DNA from: Rutpela maculata | Lineage: Eukaryota > Arthropoda > Insecta > Coleoptera > Cerambycidae | Direction: 5' to 3' | Assembly: GCA_936432065.2 (NCBI GenBank) | Contig: OW386285.2 | Location: forward strand, 171,349,984-171,413,983 | DNA length: 64,000 nucleotides | In this document: positions 1 through 10,590 of the stretch, piece after piece | Layout: every line of letters starts with the position of its first letter | Position numbering within the stretch: the first letter of the stretch is position 1 | Notes under the pieces: model-generated | Database searches by the model: none | The model's input: only the letters and a program-made list of their open reading frames with translations | What the model was told of the DNA's origin: nothing | Translations under genes and position numbers: made by a program

Positions 1-95
1 AATGAGAAATTCTAAGTTATTAGCGTTATCAAATATAAAAAGACGACGTTTACTATCTGAAATATTAACGTCAGTTGTCAAAATATTATTGACTT

Positions 96-1040
96 TTAGT
101 CATCTTTGATTGTCGGCTTTGACATCTTTGGCGAAAGTGCACCAATCTCCGAGACATTTAAATGCTTTACGTAAAGTTGATGGTAATAGCAAACTTTAGC
201 ATTAGAAGGATTATATCTAACGCGGGTACCACTTCGACTATTAGAACGGGGCCTTGAGCCACTGCGATTTCCGGAGTCGAGGCGACTTTTACAACTATCG
301 CAATCAGTGCCAGAAACTGTAGGAGTAGCGGAAGTTATTGCAGAAACTTTAGACTCTATAGCATGCAATTGAGATGTAAAAATTTCTTGTTTGTGTAATA
401 CCTGATTCAACGTGTCTTGAAAAGTTGCAATCAAATTTGACGTAGAAACTGTGGGATTAACGTTACAAATTGAATTAGAGGTAAGGGAATTCATAGAATT
501 TTGACACGACTCCCATATTCGATCAGCAATGTCGATTAATTCCTTAATCTCAGTCTTTCCTGATGCGGTGATTAAAATGAAGATGGTTTTAGGTAATCGC
601 CGCTTCCATAACTTGACTAGGAGCTCCTGGCTCACCACATGGGATCCTCCGACAAAGGACAGCATCGACCGGTAAAAATCGGACGGTTTGAGGTCCCCCA
701 TCTGGGAACCAGAGAGCAAGTCCTCTAATCGCTTTTCTTCGCTTGAGGTCAAAGGAGAAATTAGAATAGTTTTTAAATTCTCATACAAATCTCTCTCGGG
801 TTGATTAGTGACAACGTCATAAACCGTTGTAATAATTTCCGGGGGTAAACTGGCAATGACATAATCGTACTTTTTCCGATCATTAACGATCCTGTGAATA
901 GAAAATTGAGACTCTATTTGAGTGAACCATATTTCCGGTTTATTAACCCAAAAAGGAGGAAGTTTAATAGTATAGGAATTCGCAGCATAATTACTGTTCG
1001 GTATTACTGTATCTGACGTGACTGGTTGATCGTCTAACAA
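96..1040 (-). pseudogene. Ty3/gypsy-type retrotransposon Gag fragment
   Basis: A 314-codon reading frame resembling the Gag of arthropod Ty3/gypsy elements. The N-terminal third has the typical PPFW...WFTQIESQF pattern, followed by a DLYENLKT/LISPLTSSEEKRLEDLL block and GDLKPSDFYRSML, which are hallmarks of this capsid-like Gag family. A Ser/Arg-rich basic stretch follows near residue 260, then the start of a zinc-knuckle-like CYYH motif. Downstream of CYYH the frame is wrong: the remaining Cys pattern (a KC...WC spacing) is found in the neighbouring frame, so I infer a one-base indel around position 160. Gag packages retrotransposon RNA into virus-like particles; here it is broken, and Pol is not in the window (it would lie left of base 1). 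Its 5' leader and LTR-like region lie to the right. Confidence 0.8.
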
Positions 1041-1560
1041 AATATTCCGTAGGAGGTGTCATTTAAAAAATGAGTGATAATGAATGATAAAAATGATTGA
1101 TTTGATTGATCAATTGTTCTCTGAACTAAAGAAATATGGAAACACAACTCACTAACTTATTAAAAAATCGATGATGTGATAAATTCCATAAAATTCAATC
1201 AATCCAAATCAAGATGCACCATAAATTCAAAAAAGGTTTCGGAATAGGTTTTGTTCGGATAATCAATTTACAAGCTCTGCTTTGGGATTACTAATTTTTA
1301 AATTCTGCATCGGGATCATCAATTAAAAATTCTGTGTCGGGAAAACCAATCCATAACTTCACGTCGAAAACGTATATTTTGGAAAAATTGCTACTCACTT
1401 CCAAGACGTATATATACTATTAAGAATAGTGTCTTCTGCTGGGGTATCCAATTTATAATAAAGCGTTATAAGCTTTTGTCCAGGTCACCAATTTATAGTC
1501 CCAGGAGGTATACGTGAAAATTTTCGGGGTCACCAATTTATAGATGGGATGTGCTAATTC
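1041..1560 (-). other. 5' leader of the gypsy-type element with primer-binding-like site
   Basis: No reading frame. On the minus strand this precedes gag. The sequence CGGGGTCACCA at 1525-1535 (+ strand) would be a TGGTGACCCCG primer-binding site on the minus strand, matching the 3' CCA end of a tRNA. Diverged copies of the ACCAATTTATA context recur at about 1448 and 1487, so the leader appears to contain short repeated copies of the PBS/LTR junction. The tRNA species is not identified. Confidence 0.5.
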
Positions 1561-1945
1561 TTTCTGTACATCTATAATAATATTAAAAATCCATGATAAA
1601 TGAATATATATTCAGTTCTTGGTTATAAAAATAAACATTTTTAACATTGTATATATAAAATATTGGTACTTAAATATATTCTCTTGTTATTATAATATTT
1701 TTGTTTCTTCCCTTTTACCTGGTTACGCTGCTAGACCTCCAGTTTGGGCGAGTCGCACATATCTTTTACTAGAGTAAACGAGTCGCTACAACATGCTTCT
1801 GACGATCACCCTGTATGACGGGATATGATCCAGTTTCAATAGGAACTATTCTACCATACTATTTTATATATATTTCAAATTCGAAATAAAATTTTTAAGT
1901 CTTACAGAAATTATCGTATTTAATAGATACTCGCAATGGGCAACG
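1536..1945 (-). mobile_element. Putative 5' LTR (major part) of the gypsy-type element
   Basis: Lies directly upstream (minus strand) of the primer-binding-like site and contains no gene. If the LINE at 1963-6680 is removed, this segment joins 6698-6711. There the minus strand begins TGTTATG, a typical gypsy LTR start, giving an LTR of about 430 bp. The matching 3' LTR is outside the window, so this is inference. Confidence 0.45.
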
Positions 1946-1962
1946 CCCGACTGCAACTGTTA
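1946..1962. repeat. Left copy of LINE target-site duplication
   Basis: The 17 bases CCCGACTGCAACTGTTA at 1946-1962 recur identically at 6681-6697. Together they bracket the LINE exactly, with the tail repeat starting at the next base. Confidence 0.9.
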
Positions 1963-1976
1963 GGTTAGGTTAGGTT
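1963..1976 (-). repeat. Telomere-like AACCT tail of the LINE
   Basis: The + strand reads GGTTAGGTTAGGTT between the target duplication and the LINE 3' UTR. On the element strand this is a short AACCT repeat, the C-rich strand of the insect telomere repeat (TTAGG), used here as the LINE 3' tail. Confidence 0.75.
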
Positions 1977-2043
1977 GATATGTGAGTGGGCTAGTAACAG
2001 ACCCTCCACCGCGACCATCTGGTCTATTGTGGCTCACTCCTAA

Positions 2044-3118
2044 TTATATTTCACCCAATAGGTTCAGCTTTTTGATAAAGCCGACTACCTTATTAGGCGA
2101 AAGGTTGACCAGGTCCTCTGGCAGCAAATGCCCTTTGCCAAAAAGTGAGAACCTGGTTCTTTCCGCAGCAGGACAGGTACATAAAACGTGCGCTGCCGTT
2201 TCATCTTCCTCCAAACACAGTCGGCATTCAGCGTTGCCTGCTATTCCGAGTCTGTGTAGGTGGTGATTAAGTCTGCAGTGCCCAGTGTATAGGCCAACTA
2301 GAGTTCTTAAGTGTAACCTGTTGAGCTCTAATGGTTTTTTCGTTCTTGGTTTCAAATGGTATGTGATAAACTCCTTTGAATGAACTAATCCTGGTAGTTC
2401 TTGCCAGTACTGGAGGATTTTCCTCTCAGTCCAAGCCAAGAAGGTTGTTTTCGCAGTGCTTGCCGATATGCCAAGCACTGGTTCCGGTCCGATAAATTTT
2501 GATACCGCACCGTCCCTGGCCAGGGAGTCGGCTATTTCGTTGCCCTCCATGCCAGAGTGGCCCGGTATCCAGACCAGAGTTAATTTATTGTATCTGCCCA
2601 ATCGGACTAGAGCCTTTTGGTAATTCCAAACCAATTTAGAATTGCAGCGATGCGAGCCAAGAGCTTTGAGAGCTGCTTGGCTGTCTGAAAAGATTTTTAT
2701 TGATCTGCGTCTAGGATGCATCTGCTCAAGCCTCCTTGTACACAATTCAATGGCATGAACTTCGGCCTGAAAGGCAGTCGCATAGTTACCCAGGCTCGAA
2801 TTGATTCTTATCTTTGAGTTGCGACTGTATGCTCCAGCTCCAACTCCCTCAGGAGTTTTGGAGCCGTCTGTAAACCAACAGATGTCTGATCTTTGTAGAT
2901 CAGTTTTGTTCCGATCCCATTCGTCTCTTCCAGGAAAAAGGACGGTCAAGGGCAGTTCATAGTTGGTCATAGTAGGCATCACATCTAAAAGCATTCCCAG
3001 GATGTCATAACACTCCATGTCATCTGACAGCCTGTTGCATTCCATGATGCTAGCCTGCGGCATATTATTTACCGCTTGTTGAAGTCTGTATGTTGCCCAC
3101 CTGGCCCCTCTCCAAGTA
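2044..3118 (-). pseudogene. LINE ORF2 C-terminal part: RNase H plus zinc motif
   Basis: The open frame (365 codons if read from 3141) holds an RNase H fold with all four acidic catalytic positions: WFTDGSK (D, about residue 92), QAEVHAIEL (E), IFSDSQAAL (D) and HSGMEGNEIAD (D). About 100 residues further is a zinc-binding pattern CRLCLEEDETAAHVLCTC, common at the C-terminus of this LINE class. The frame ends at 2044 inside the 3' UTR side. Near 3118 it shifts relative to the RT frame: the RT frame reads LPSLHIYLERG and the continuation WATYRLQQAVN lies in this frame, so one indel separates them. The RNase H is thought to help remove the RNA template during target-primed reverse transcription. 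Confidence 0.85.
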
Positions 3119-4215
3119 GATGTGGAGAGAGGGTAGATCACGGAGGATTTCCAGAGCTGCTGATGGTGTGGTACTTATCGCACCAGTTATCGCCAGGCAT
3201 GCTTGTCTCTGTAGACCAGAGAGTTTGGCTTTGGTCGTTTGGTGCAGCCCTTTCGACCACCAAATTATGGAGGCATACGCTACCATTGGTCTTATGACCA
3301 TAACGTATATCCAGTATATCTGTTGGGGACCAATGCCCCAGGACTTTCCACAAATTCCGCAACATGTCAACAAGGAGAGTCGTGCTTTGTGGATTACCTT
3401 TTCCAGATGGGAGTTCCAGTTGAATGATTTGTCTAGTGTAACACCTAGATATTTCACTTCCCCCGCAAATGGAATAGTTTCATCTGCTAAGGAAGGCGGC
3501 ATTAAATTGTTCGGCTTCCTTTTTCTGGTGAAGGGTATTATTACAGTTTTGTGGGGGTTCACAGTCATCTGCTCCCTCTCACACCAAATGTGGACTGTAT
3601 TCAGCAACTCCTGAAGGATATTAGAGAGTATCTCTTCGGATTTTCCTCTAACCATAATGACTAGATCGTCCGTATACGCCTGAACCTCGACTTCCCGCAG
3701 AGAGAAAATGGCCAACAGGTCATCCACAAGTTGTGACCATAAAAGGGGGGAAAGAAGTCCGCCTTGTGGACACCCTCTTGCAGCCTTAAATCTGACCGTC
3801 TCTCCCTGTAGAGAAGTCGTTATGATTCTGTTTTCAAGCATAGCTTGAATCCAGCCATTTATAGTTAGCTCTACCCCTCTAGCAGCCGCTGCTGTATATA
3901 AGGAGTTTAGCAGTGCATTGTTAAATGCTCCTTCAATGTCGAGGAATGCCGCCACCGCAATCTCTTTTTCCTCAAGAGATTGGGTGATTTTCCCGACTAG
4001 GTTATTTAGTGCTAGTTCTGTTGACTTTCCTGGTTGATAGGCATACTGGTGAACATTGAGAGGATGAGTGCTCAGGATGTTTCCCCTGATATGTCCGTCC
4101 AGAACTTTTTTCAGGCCTTTCAACAGAAATGATGTCAGGTTGATGGGTCTTAGCGATTTAGGGTCTGGTTCTGTCCGACCCATTTTTGGTATATATACCA
4201 CTTTAACGGCCGCTC
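3118..4215 (-). pseudogene. LINE ORF2 reverse transcriptase core
   Basis: Reverse transcriptase of the LINE. Visible motifs in order: IPKMGRTEPDPKSLRPINL (fingers), QYAYQPGKSTELAL, AFLDIEGAFNN (first catalytic Asp), ARGCPQGGLLSPLLW, and YTDDLVI, the active-site box with YTDD in place of the usual Y/FADD. These are followed by VKYLGVTLDKSFNW of the thumb. A TGA stop sits just upstream at about 4215, where the family normally has Trp in an IPxxW motif, suggesting a TGG to TGA change. The next fragment upstream is in another frame. Confidence 0.88.
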
Positions 4216-4554
4216 AACTGGATGGGATGTAGTTCCATACCTGACCAGCTCTGTATAGTCTGATGAGTAATGGTAGCAGTATTTCCAGTCCGTTTTGTAG
4301 TAGCGCTGGAAAAATGCCATCCTCGTCAGACGATTTGAATGGTTGTAAAGATTTGATTGCCCATTCAGTCGCTGGTGCTTAATAACCTTTTTGGCCACCA
4401 GCCAATCGTCTTTTTGAGGTCGTTTGATTCGTCCTCCCGATGGTGGTGGTTGTTGGTTAACCAGGATCGAACTCCCTGGGAAGTGGTTCAGTGTAAGGAG
4501 CTCAAGAGTTTCCTTTCCAAATTCAGCAAATGAGCCATCTGGACGTTTCACCAT
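4216..4554 (-). pseudogene. LINE ORF2 endonuclease-RT linker
   Basis: The right part reads RPDGSFAEFGKETLELLTLNHFPGS, a typical segment just before RT. From about 4380 leftward the expected continuation (APATEWAIKSLQPFKSSDEDG) is only found in another frame, so a one-base indel is inferred there. No independent function. Confidence 0.7.
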
Positions 4555-4799
4555 ATCAAATTCTCTTGCCGGCTCTCTGGAAATGATCTTGTGGATTCTA
4601 GTGGTACCAGGTAAGTCAGTAATACTCTCGCAGAACTTCCTCCAAGATTCCCTTTTTGCCCTACTGATTTCTTTCTTTATTATAGTCCGTTAGCGCAGAT
4701 CTATATTGTTCCCAGTCGTCAGAACCTTTAGCTCGATTACAAAGGCGTCAAACTTCTTTTCTCATTTTATCTAGTTTTTTGTTCCACCAAGATGCCCCT

Positions 4800-5720
4800 C
4801 TATTGTCTTTTTTCGATTTCAGTGGAGTTTTCGTGATATGCTGAAATGGTTGCGCTTCGGGTCTGTTCCGCCGCAATTGCTATTTCATCACGATTCCTGA
4901 TTGTGATGAGAGTGGATTGAAGGTGTGCCTGGAGGGATTGTTTGTACCCACTCCAGTTGGTACACCTAGGATCCCTGTACGTCACCACAGGTCTTGGTCC
5001 AGTTTCTATGTTAAAAAAAATGTGTCTATGATCTGAATATGAGGGTTCAGAAGATAACTTCCAATTGTTGCTCACAAAGCTTGAGCTGATTGTTAAATCT
5101 AGTACCTCTCTTCTATTTCTAGTGACAAAGGTTGGTTCCGTTCCAATGTTATTCACAATTAGCCCTTCACCTAGTATGTATTCAAAAAGTGACTCACCTC
5201 TTTGGTTAATGTCTGTGCTGCACCATGCCGTATGGTGGGAATTTGCATCACATCCAATAACAAGGTGAATGTTGTTCCTCTTGCTGTAGGCGATTAACGA
5301 CCTAACCACAGGTGGAGGAGGTTGATCAGCTCCCCTGTCTCCCGTGAAGTATGCAGAACAAGCTATTACGTCCATTTTGCTTTCCCCCACCGGTAGCAAT
5401 AAGCGGATGGCTACAACATCCTGAGTGCAATAACCTGAGAGTACAAAGTAATCAATGTTATTTCTGATCAAGATACGGGCTCTGGGTCTTTCTCCAGAGC
5501 TGACTGTTACTATCTTGTCAGAAGTGTTTCAAGTCTGTTTACTCGGCCTGTATTGGTAGCCCAAGGTTCCTGGTTAAGGGTAATGTCAATCTGCCCTTCC
5601 TTGAATCTTCTGCCAAGGAAGTATGTGGCGGCCTTGGCATGTTGTAGGTTCGCCTGTAGGCACCTGATGTGCGTAGACTTCAGGTTGATTCCTTCTGCGA
5701 CTACCTTAAAGGAGGGTTTG
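4800..5720 (-). pseudogene. LINE ORF2 apurinic-like endonuclease domain
   Basis: Endonuclease that nicks target DNA to prime reverse transcription. The N-terminal piece (about 5510-5720) carries CLQANLQHAKAAT and NQEPW, the position of the catalytic Asn/Glu. A frame break near 5475-5510 separates it from the main 223-codon block, which has GCDANSHHTAW (Asp-Ala-Asn box), TRNRREVLDLTI and SYSDHR (final catalytic Asp-His). The block ends near 4800 in SATISAYHENST, and a further break joins it to the RT linker. Length and motif order match Loa/R1-type LINE endonucleases. Confidence 0.8.
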
Positions 5721-5814
5721 ACAGTTTCACTTTCGCAGGGATTCTTTACCCGCTGGTCATGTGAACTGCCGTCGGACTGTAGACGTTTTCCCGTTTCAGC
5801 TCGCTCACAAAAAG

Positions 5815-6486
5815 TTTGTTGAACCCTCTCCGGCGGCTGGTTGGTGTCACGTGTCGTCCCAACACTGACTGCAAGGCAATTTCATACGGTAGTCCGCTCT
5901 TGAGTAAGCGGCTAAGGAGCTTTGTTGCAGGCCCCCTTAGCCTCTTTCAGAGAAGAGGTTGCCCAAAGCTTTGGATTCCTCCTCCTCTGAATTGTCCTGT
6001 CTTTCGGACTCGGGAACTGACTTTAACATCTCTCTTTCCTGATCCGACGGGATCGGACGTGCTTGTGGAGCGGAATTTTTCCCAGCCTCCATGAGTTCTT
6101 CAACTTGAAGATCGTAGGGTTCTTTAGAAGAGAGATTGTCCAAAGCCTTGAGCTCCTCCTTCTCTGATTTGTCCTCTCCTTCGGACTCAGCAATCGGCTT
6201 TAACAGCTCCCTTTCCTGATCCGGTGGGATCGGGCGGGCTTGCGGAGTGGGATCTATCTCAATCTCCATAGGTTCTTCGATTTGGGTTGGGTTTATTTTT
6301 GTTAATCGTTTTCACCATGTTATGGTTCCCACGAGTAGCAAGGGAATGTTGGTTCGCCACAGTAGATGTTGTCCTGCATTGCTGTTGTAAGGCAAAATAC
6401 TCCGGAAGATTGACCAGTTTTCCGGAGGCCCCGTTAATGACACCTTTCGCCTCGGTGCCATTCAGCCTTCGGCACGGGTTGAGCAC
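5815..6486 (-). pseudogene. LINE ORF1 (nucleic-acid-binding ORF) remnants
   Basis: Three adjacent frames make up ORF1. 6290-6486 gives a basic segment ending in KNKPNPN. 5937-6290 gives an acidic region with an internal duplication: PQARPIPPDQERELLKPIAE at the start and PQARPIPSDQEREMLKSVPE about 60 residues later. 5815-5940 gives LLSRLLKSGLPYEIALQSVL followed by a basic tail. Breaks lie near 6290 and 5937. ORF1 products of this LINE class bind RNA; no zinc knuckle is seen here, and the product assignment rests on position. Confidence 0.55.
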
Positions 6487-6680
6487 ATCTTGGCTTGGAG
6501 GATTTTATCAACTTACCTTGTCTAGATCCGCCGTGTTTAGCCTAACGCAGGATCACCTCGGGCAGGAAGCGACATTGAGATGCGCACGGACGATCTTGAG
6601 AGAAGCTTCATAGAGGATGGCCATTTCCCCTCAGCTTTTCTCCTAGAGTCAGTGGCCAAGTAGCTGACTCACTCTTTAAC

Positions 6681-6697
6681 CCCGACTGCAACTGTTA
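6681..6697. repeat. Right copy of LINE target-site duplication
   Basis: Identical to 1946-1962 (17 of 17). It marks the 5' end of the LINE at 6680, where the element strand begins GTTAAAGAGTGAG. Confidence 0.9.
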
Positions 6698-6987
6698 CTC
6701 ATTTCATAACAGTGTTACTTAAAAATACCTTAATGATATTTTAATGTAAAATTGTTATATCAACTTACCTACATACCATTGATTAGAGCTCGAGAGACAT
6801 CCTGTATATTACTGTTTAGATCTTGTACTTCTTCATATTCTTGTGTGCTTAATCAAGAACCTCCAGTAACATCTAAAATTTAATAAAACATAGTTTATAC
6901 AGAAGAGAGTTTACACGCCTCTAACAATCGTCTTGTATGAAGGATACGATTCAGTTCCATTAGGAAGTATGCATGCTATTTTATATA
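6698..6987. other. LTR start fragment and unassigned flank
   Basis: The first 14 bases complete the putative gypsy LTR (minus-strand start TGTTATG at 6711). The stretch at about 6918-6985 (GTATGAAGGATACGATTCAG onward) resembles 1798-1865 inside the LTR, so a related repeat copy lies here. No gene is seen. Confidence 0.4.
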
Positions 6988-8041
6988 CCGGGTGAATAAG
7001 AAGTCCCGGAACGATAAAATATCTCCAGAAATATACATCGGACCGAAAAACAAAAAAATCAGTTTTGAATATTTTAAAAAAGCTATCCAATGATACCAAA
7101 CTCAACCCCCTCCCTGAGGGTGGAGTGGGGGACAACTTTGACATCTTAAATGGAAATCCCATTTTTTATTACAGATTTGTATTCTACGTTACAAAATATG
7201 CAGGTTTTGTCTGAAACTTTTTTTGATTCGCGATAGATGACCTTATAATCGCAAAAAATAAGATTTTTCGCAATTCTCAAGAAATACATTTTGGATTGAA
7301 AAATTAAAAAATACGTGTTCAATATTTGTAAAAAGCCTATCCAGTGATTATCACCCACCCCCTAGGGATGGGGTGGGGGGTAACTTTCAAATCTCTAATG
7401 GAAACTATCATTTTTCATTGCAGAATTAGATTTTACGTGTAGATTTTAATTAAAACAATTTTTTTCATTCGTGATAGATAGCGTTGAATTAAAAAAAAAA
7501 ACTATTTTTGGCGTTATCCAGGAACAACGCCATCTATCGCGAATGAAAAAAAAGTTTCAGACAAAACTTACCTACGTATTTTGTAGCGTAGAATGCGAAT
7601 CTGCAATAAAAATGGGTTTCCATTTAAGATTTCAAAGTTGGCCCCGCTCCACTCCCAGGAGGTGGGGGTAGGGCATCGAGTTTGGTATCATTGGATAGCT
7701 TTTTTTAGAACATTAAACACGTATTAAATACGTATTTTTTTTCAATCTAAAGTGTCTCGAAAATTGCCAAAAATCTTATTTTTTGCGATCTACCTCGAAT
7801 CAAAAAAAAGTTTCAGACAAAACCTACGTATCCTTGTAGCATAGAATCCGAAACTGCAATAAAAAAAATTGGTTTAAGATTTCAAAGCTGCTCCCCACCC
7901 TACCATCAGTGGGTGGAGGTAGGAGTCGAGTAGTATCATTGGATAGCTTTTTAAAAATATTCTAAACTTAATGTTTTGTTTTTCGATCCGACGTATATTT
8001 CTCGAGATATTTGACGGTTCCAGGACTTTTTATTCACCTGG
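6988..8041. mobile_element. Foldback element P1 (long palindrome)
   Basis: The left end CCGGGTGAATAAGAAGTCCC and the right end, read inverted, CCAGGTGAATAAAAAGTCC begin arms of about 450-500 bp that match throughout. Shared landmarks include TTTTGTCTGAAACTTTTTTT and GGATAGCTTTTT. No coding capacity. The sequence next to the arms includes GGGGTGGG-type runs. The superfamily is not determined because the target duplication is unclear. Confidence 0.75.
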
Positions 8042-8044
8042 TTT

Positions 8045-9190
8045 ATCAGGTGGCTCAGTCGATAGGGGCACTCTTGTAACTTTTTAATGTGAGAATAGAT
8101 TTTTCTCAAATTTGGTGTAGTGATATGGGATGAAATTTTCAAATTTTTTTATGATGTAAAGAACCAAAATGGCCGACTTCCGGTTTCGATGCAATTTATA
8201 TAAGATTATTTCAATGGGACAACCCGTATATTTTTGCATATTTGGACCCTGATGCCCAAAATGCATATAATCTGACCCTCAAATATTTTTTTGATTTTCA
8301 AAAAATATAGATTTTTTAACTTTTAATTTATTACTGTAAAAATTGATTATCAAAGCATTTCTTTTTTAATTATAAATTTAGTACAAAAAGATTATGCATA
8401 TAATTTTTTTTTTTCGTAATTTAAAAACCGTTTTAAAAAAATACTTTTTGTTGAAAAGCCAATATCGTTGAACTTAATGAAAAATAAATCGTGTTTAAGG
8501 GTGGCGCATGGCGGTTCCGTGCTTAAGAAAATGATTTCGTAATTCGACAATTTCTCCTATACCCTTGAAACGATTGAAAAAAAATCATTGATAGGCTTTT
8601 AGAGAAAACTTGATAGAATAATACCAGACTATTGAAATCTACAAAAAAAATTTTTTTCTATTTTCGCACGAGAAAATTTTTTCTTCCTTCTTTAGTTTTC
8701 AATAGCCTAGTACCATTCTATAAAGATGTCTCTAAAAGCCCTTTTTTGAATCGGTTCAGGAATGTCTCCTACATTCCTGAACCGACTCAAAAAATGGTCG
8801 AATTACATTCCACCTTAGTGTTGGTATCTGAAGAGATAATATTTTAAAGGTACTTGCAGATCGATTTTTAACAATTTTGTCAAAATCGCGGCTTTCTATG
8901 ATTAAAACTAAAAATTAAAAAATCTATTTTTTGAAAATCAGAATAATATTTGAGGATCATATAATATGTATTTTTGCCAACAGGATCCAAATATGCAAAA
9001 ATATACAGGTTATCTCGTTTAAAAATTCGATTTTCATGTCAATTCCATCGAAACCGAAAGCAGGCCATCTGGATCTTTACATCATATGATTGAAAAATGT
9101 ATCCCATATCACTACACCAAATTTGATGATATCCATTCGCCCATTCAAAAATTACAAGAGTGTCTGTATTGGCTGGGCCACCCGGTATAT
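8045..9190. mobile_element. Foldback element P2, abutting P1
   Basis: The left end (CAGGTGGCTCAG, then ACTCTTGTAACTTTTT) and the inverted right end (CCGGGTGGCCCAG, then ACTCTTGTAATTTTT) start arms of about 300 bp or more. These share GGTGTAGTGATATGGGAT and the stretch with TTTGCATATTTGGA. An inner inverted pair and a perfect 14-bp-stem hairpin at 8752-8784 lie in the middle. No gene. Confidence 0.7.
8752..8784. repeat. Perfect small hairpin
   Basis: CGGTTCAGGAATGT, a 5-base loop CTCCT, then ACATTCCTGAACCG: a 14-bp perfect stem inside P2. Confidence 0.85.
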
Positions 9191-9699
9191 CAATAAACTT
9201 TTTATACAATAATTTTTTTCTGAAATCGATTGGCAATGTCTACATTTTCGGCGCGATTTCAGATCGAAAAATGCACAATTCCAGTATTGTCCGTTGCTAA
9301 GAAACTATCAGAAAACTTCATTAGCATACATAGTGCCTGGAGTATGGCTCAAATGTGGTAGATGGCGCTATTAGAACGATATTTTATTTCTATTTCTGAT
9401 AACGGAACCATAGATACATAAGGGCGAAATATTGATAAATATAGTAGTGCTCCCTCTCTCTCTCTCTCTCTCTCACTATGTATTTATTCATCATGTAATT
9501 GGTCGAGGGGTACATGAAAACTCTTTGCAGTGAAGTCTTCTCATAGTTCTCGGCCAGTCTATGCATTACAAGATCTATGATCAAGATCCAATGTGCTATT
9601 TTGTTTCTTGGTTGTCATTACATTTAAAATGTGACGAATTCCATGGACTTTAACTTTCTGCAGCTGTGTTTGTTAAATATTTATATCTATTTTATTTTT
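9191..9699. other. Non-coding; (CT)n run and a repeat shared with 11216-11475
   Basis: A (CT)n run sits at about 9452-9474. The block at about 9326-9520 (GCGCTATTAGAACGATATTT, TATTTCTGATAAC, CATAGATAC) has a diverged direct relative at 11216-11475. No gene is supported. Confidence 0.5.
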
Positions 9700-10145
9700 A
9701 CTTCCACATCGTGGATTTTTTTTCCCATTTATTTGGCTTTGAGCTGCGCCCATCCAGCCACGAAAATTCGAGGAAATATAGAACAGTAAATAACTTTGAT
9801 ATATTTTGTTCAAATAGGCCTAGAATGTCATGAAACTTAAAATCTCGATGAGATTTTAAGTTTGAGCAAAACACAAATCTGTCTGTCGGGTCTCGAAAGG
9901 TCTCAAAAGTTTTTAGTATCAGCCACCCGCACTATCACTCCCATTACCACCCCCACCCCATTATTAAAAAGAGTAAAAAATAAAATTGATTTAGTGTGTG
10001 CACAAAAATCAAAGTCCTCAAAATGTTTCTTTGGCATCTGCCACCCCCACTTTAATAAGAAGGTGATGGTGGTTGTGGAGGACATGGCTAGGAAGAGACG
10101 GATAGGAAATCTGGATGTGGAAGTGCAGCTATTTTTTACTAAATG
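9700..10145. mobile_element. Family B interspersed repeat, copy 1 (degenerate)
   Basis: Begins ACTTCCACATCGTGGA. Contains the family landmarks AGAATGTCATGAAAC, TTTTAAGTTTGAGCAAAA, CTGTCTGTCGG, the pyrimidine-rich CCATTACCACCCCCACCCCA and a final CTGGATGTGGAAGT. The family has about six copies in this window and no protein. Confidence 0.75.
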
Positions 10146-10590
10146 AGTTACTCTTGAAAATACATTTTTATGTGACATAATTGATGAAATTGAAATTAAA
10201 GACAAGAAAGCATCTAGGAGGCAATTAATGACACAACTTAATACCTATTGAAGATATGTTTATGCATTTAATTAATTTATTCGTGAAAAATTCTTCCCAA
10301 ATACCACTCGTGCTTTTACGTTTTCTATATAATAGGTAAATGCTCCCAATACCATATATAACTAAGTTTCCAAAAATAACGATTCGTGTAAACTGATGAT
10401 TTATTATTATCAAAGATTAAATCCCTCGCGCTAAAGCACTCGAGATTTAATCAGATAATAAACTGTCAATTTACAGTCTATATTACTAAATAATAACGCT
10501 CTCCTCGAAAAAATATTATTGATAAAATTCTAAGCACTAGTATTATTGCACCCGATAATTTATTTCCAATTAATAATATTTTTGTTTCAG
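10146..10590. other. AT-rich, intron-like sequence
   Basis: No gene or repeat recognised. It ends in a good splice-acceptor context, AATATTTTTGTTTCAG, directly before the candidate exon. Confidence 0.4.

Larger units (their letters stand above)
1963..6680 (-). mobile_element. Non-LTR retrotransposon (LINE, Loa/I-like group), near full length, decayed
   Basis: About 4.7 kb on the minus strand between two perfect 17-bp duplications. Order from 5' (right): a 5' UTR, ORF1 with an acidic internal repeat, an apurinic-type endonuclease (QEPW, GCDANSHH, SYSDHR), reverse transcriptase (AFLDIEGAF, GCPQGG, YTDD), RNase H, and a C-terminal CCHC-type zinc motif. An RNase H downstream of RT is known from the I, Loa and R1 groups; the QANLQHAKAAT...QEPW start is most like Loa-type elements in my memory. 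Every ORF carries frameshifts or stops (near 5937, 6290, 4558-4800, 4380, 4215 and 3118), so this copy is dead but was probably inserted full length. Confidence 0.85.

Noticed and set aside
1982..3614. Plus-strand frames over the first LINE
   Set aside because: Antisense shadows of the RNase H and RT coding sequence, with no motif of their own.
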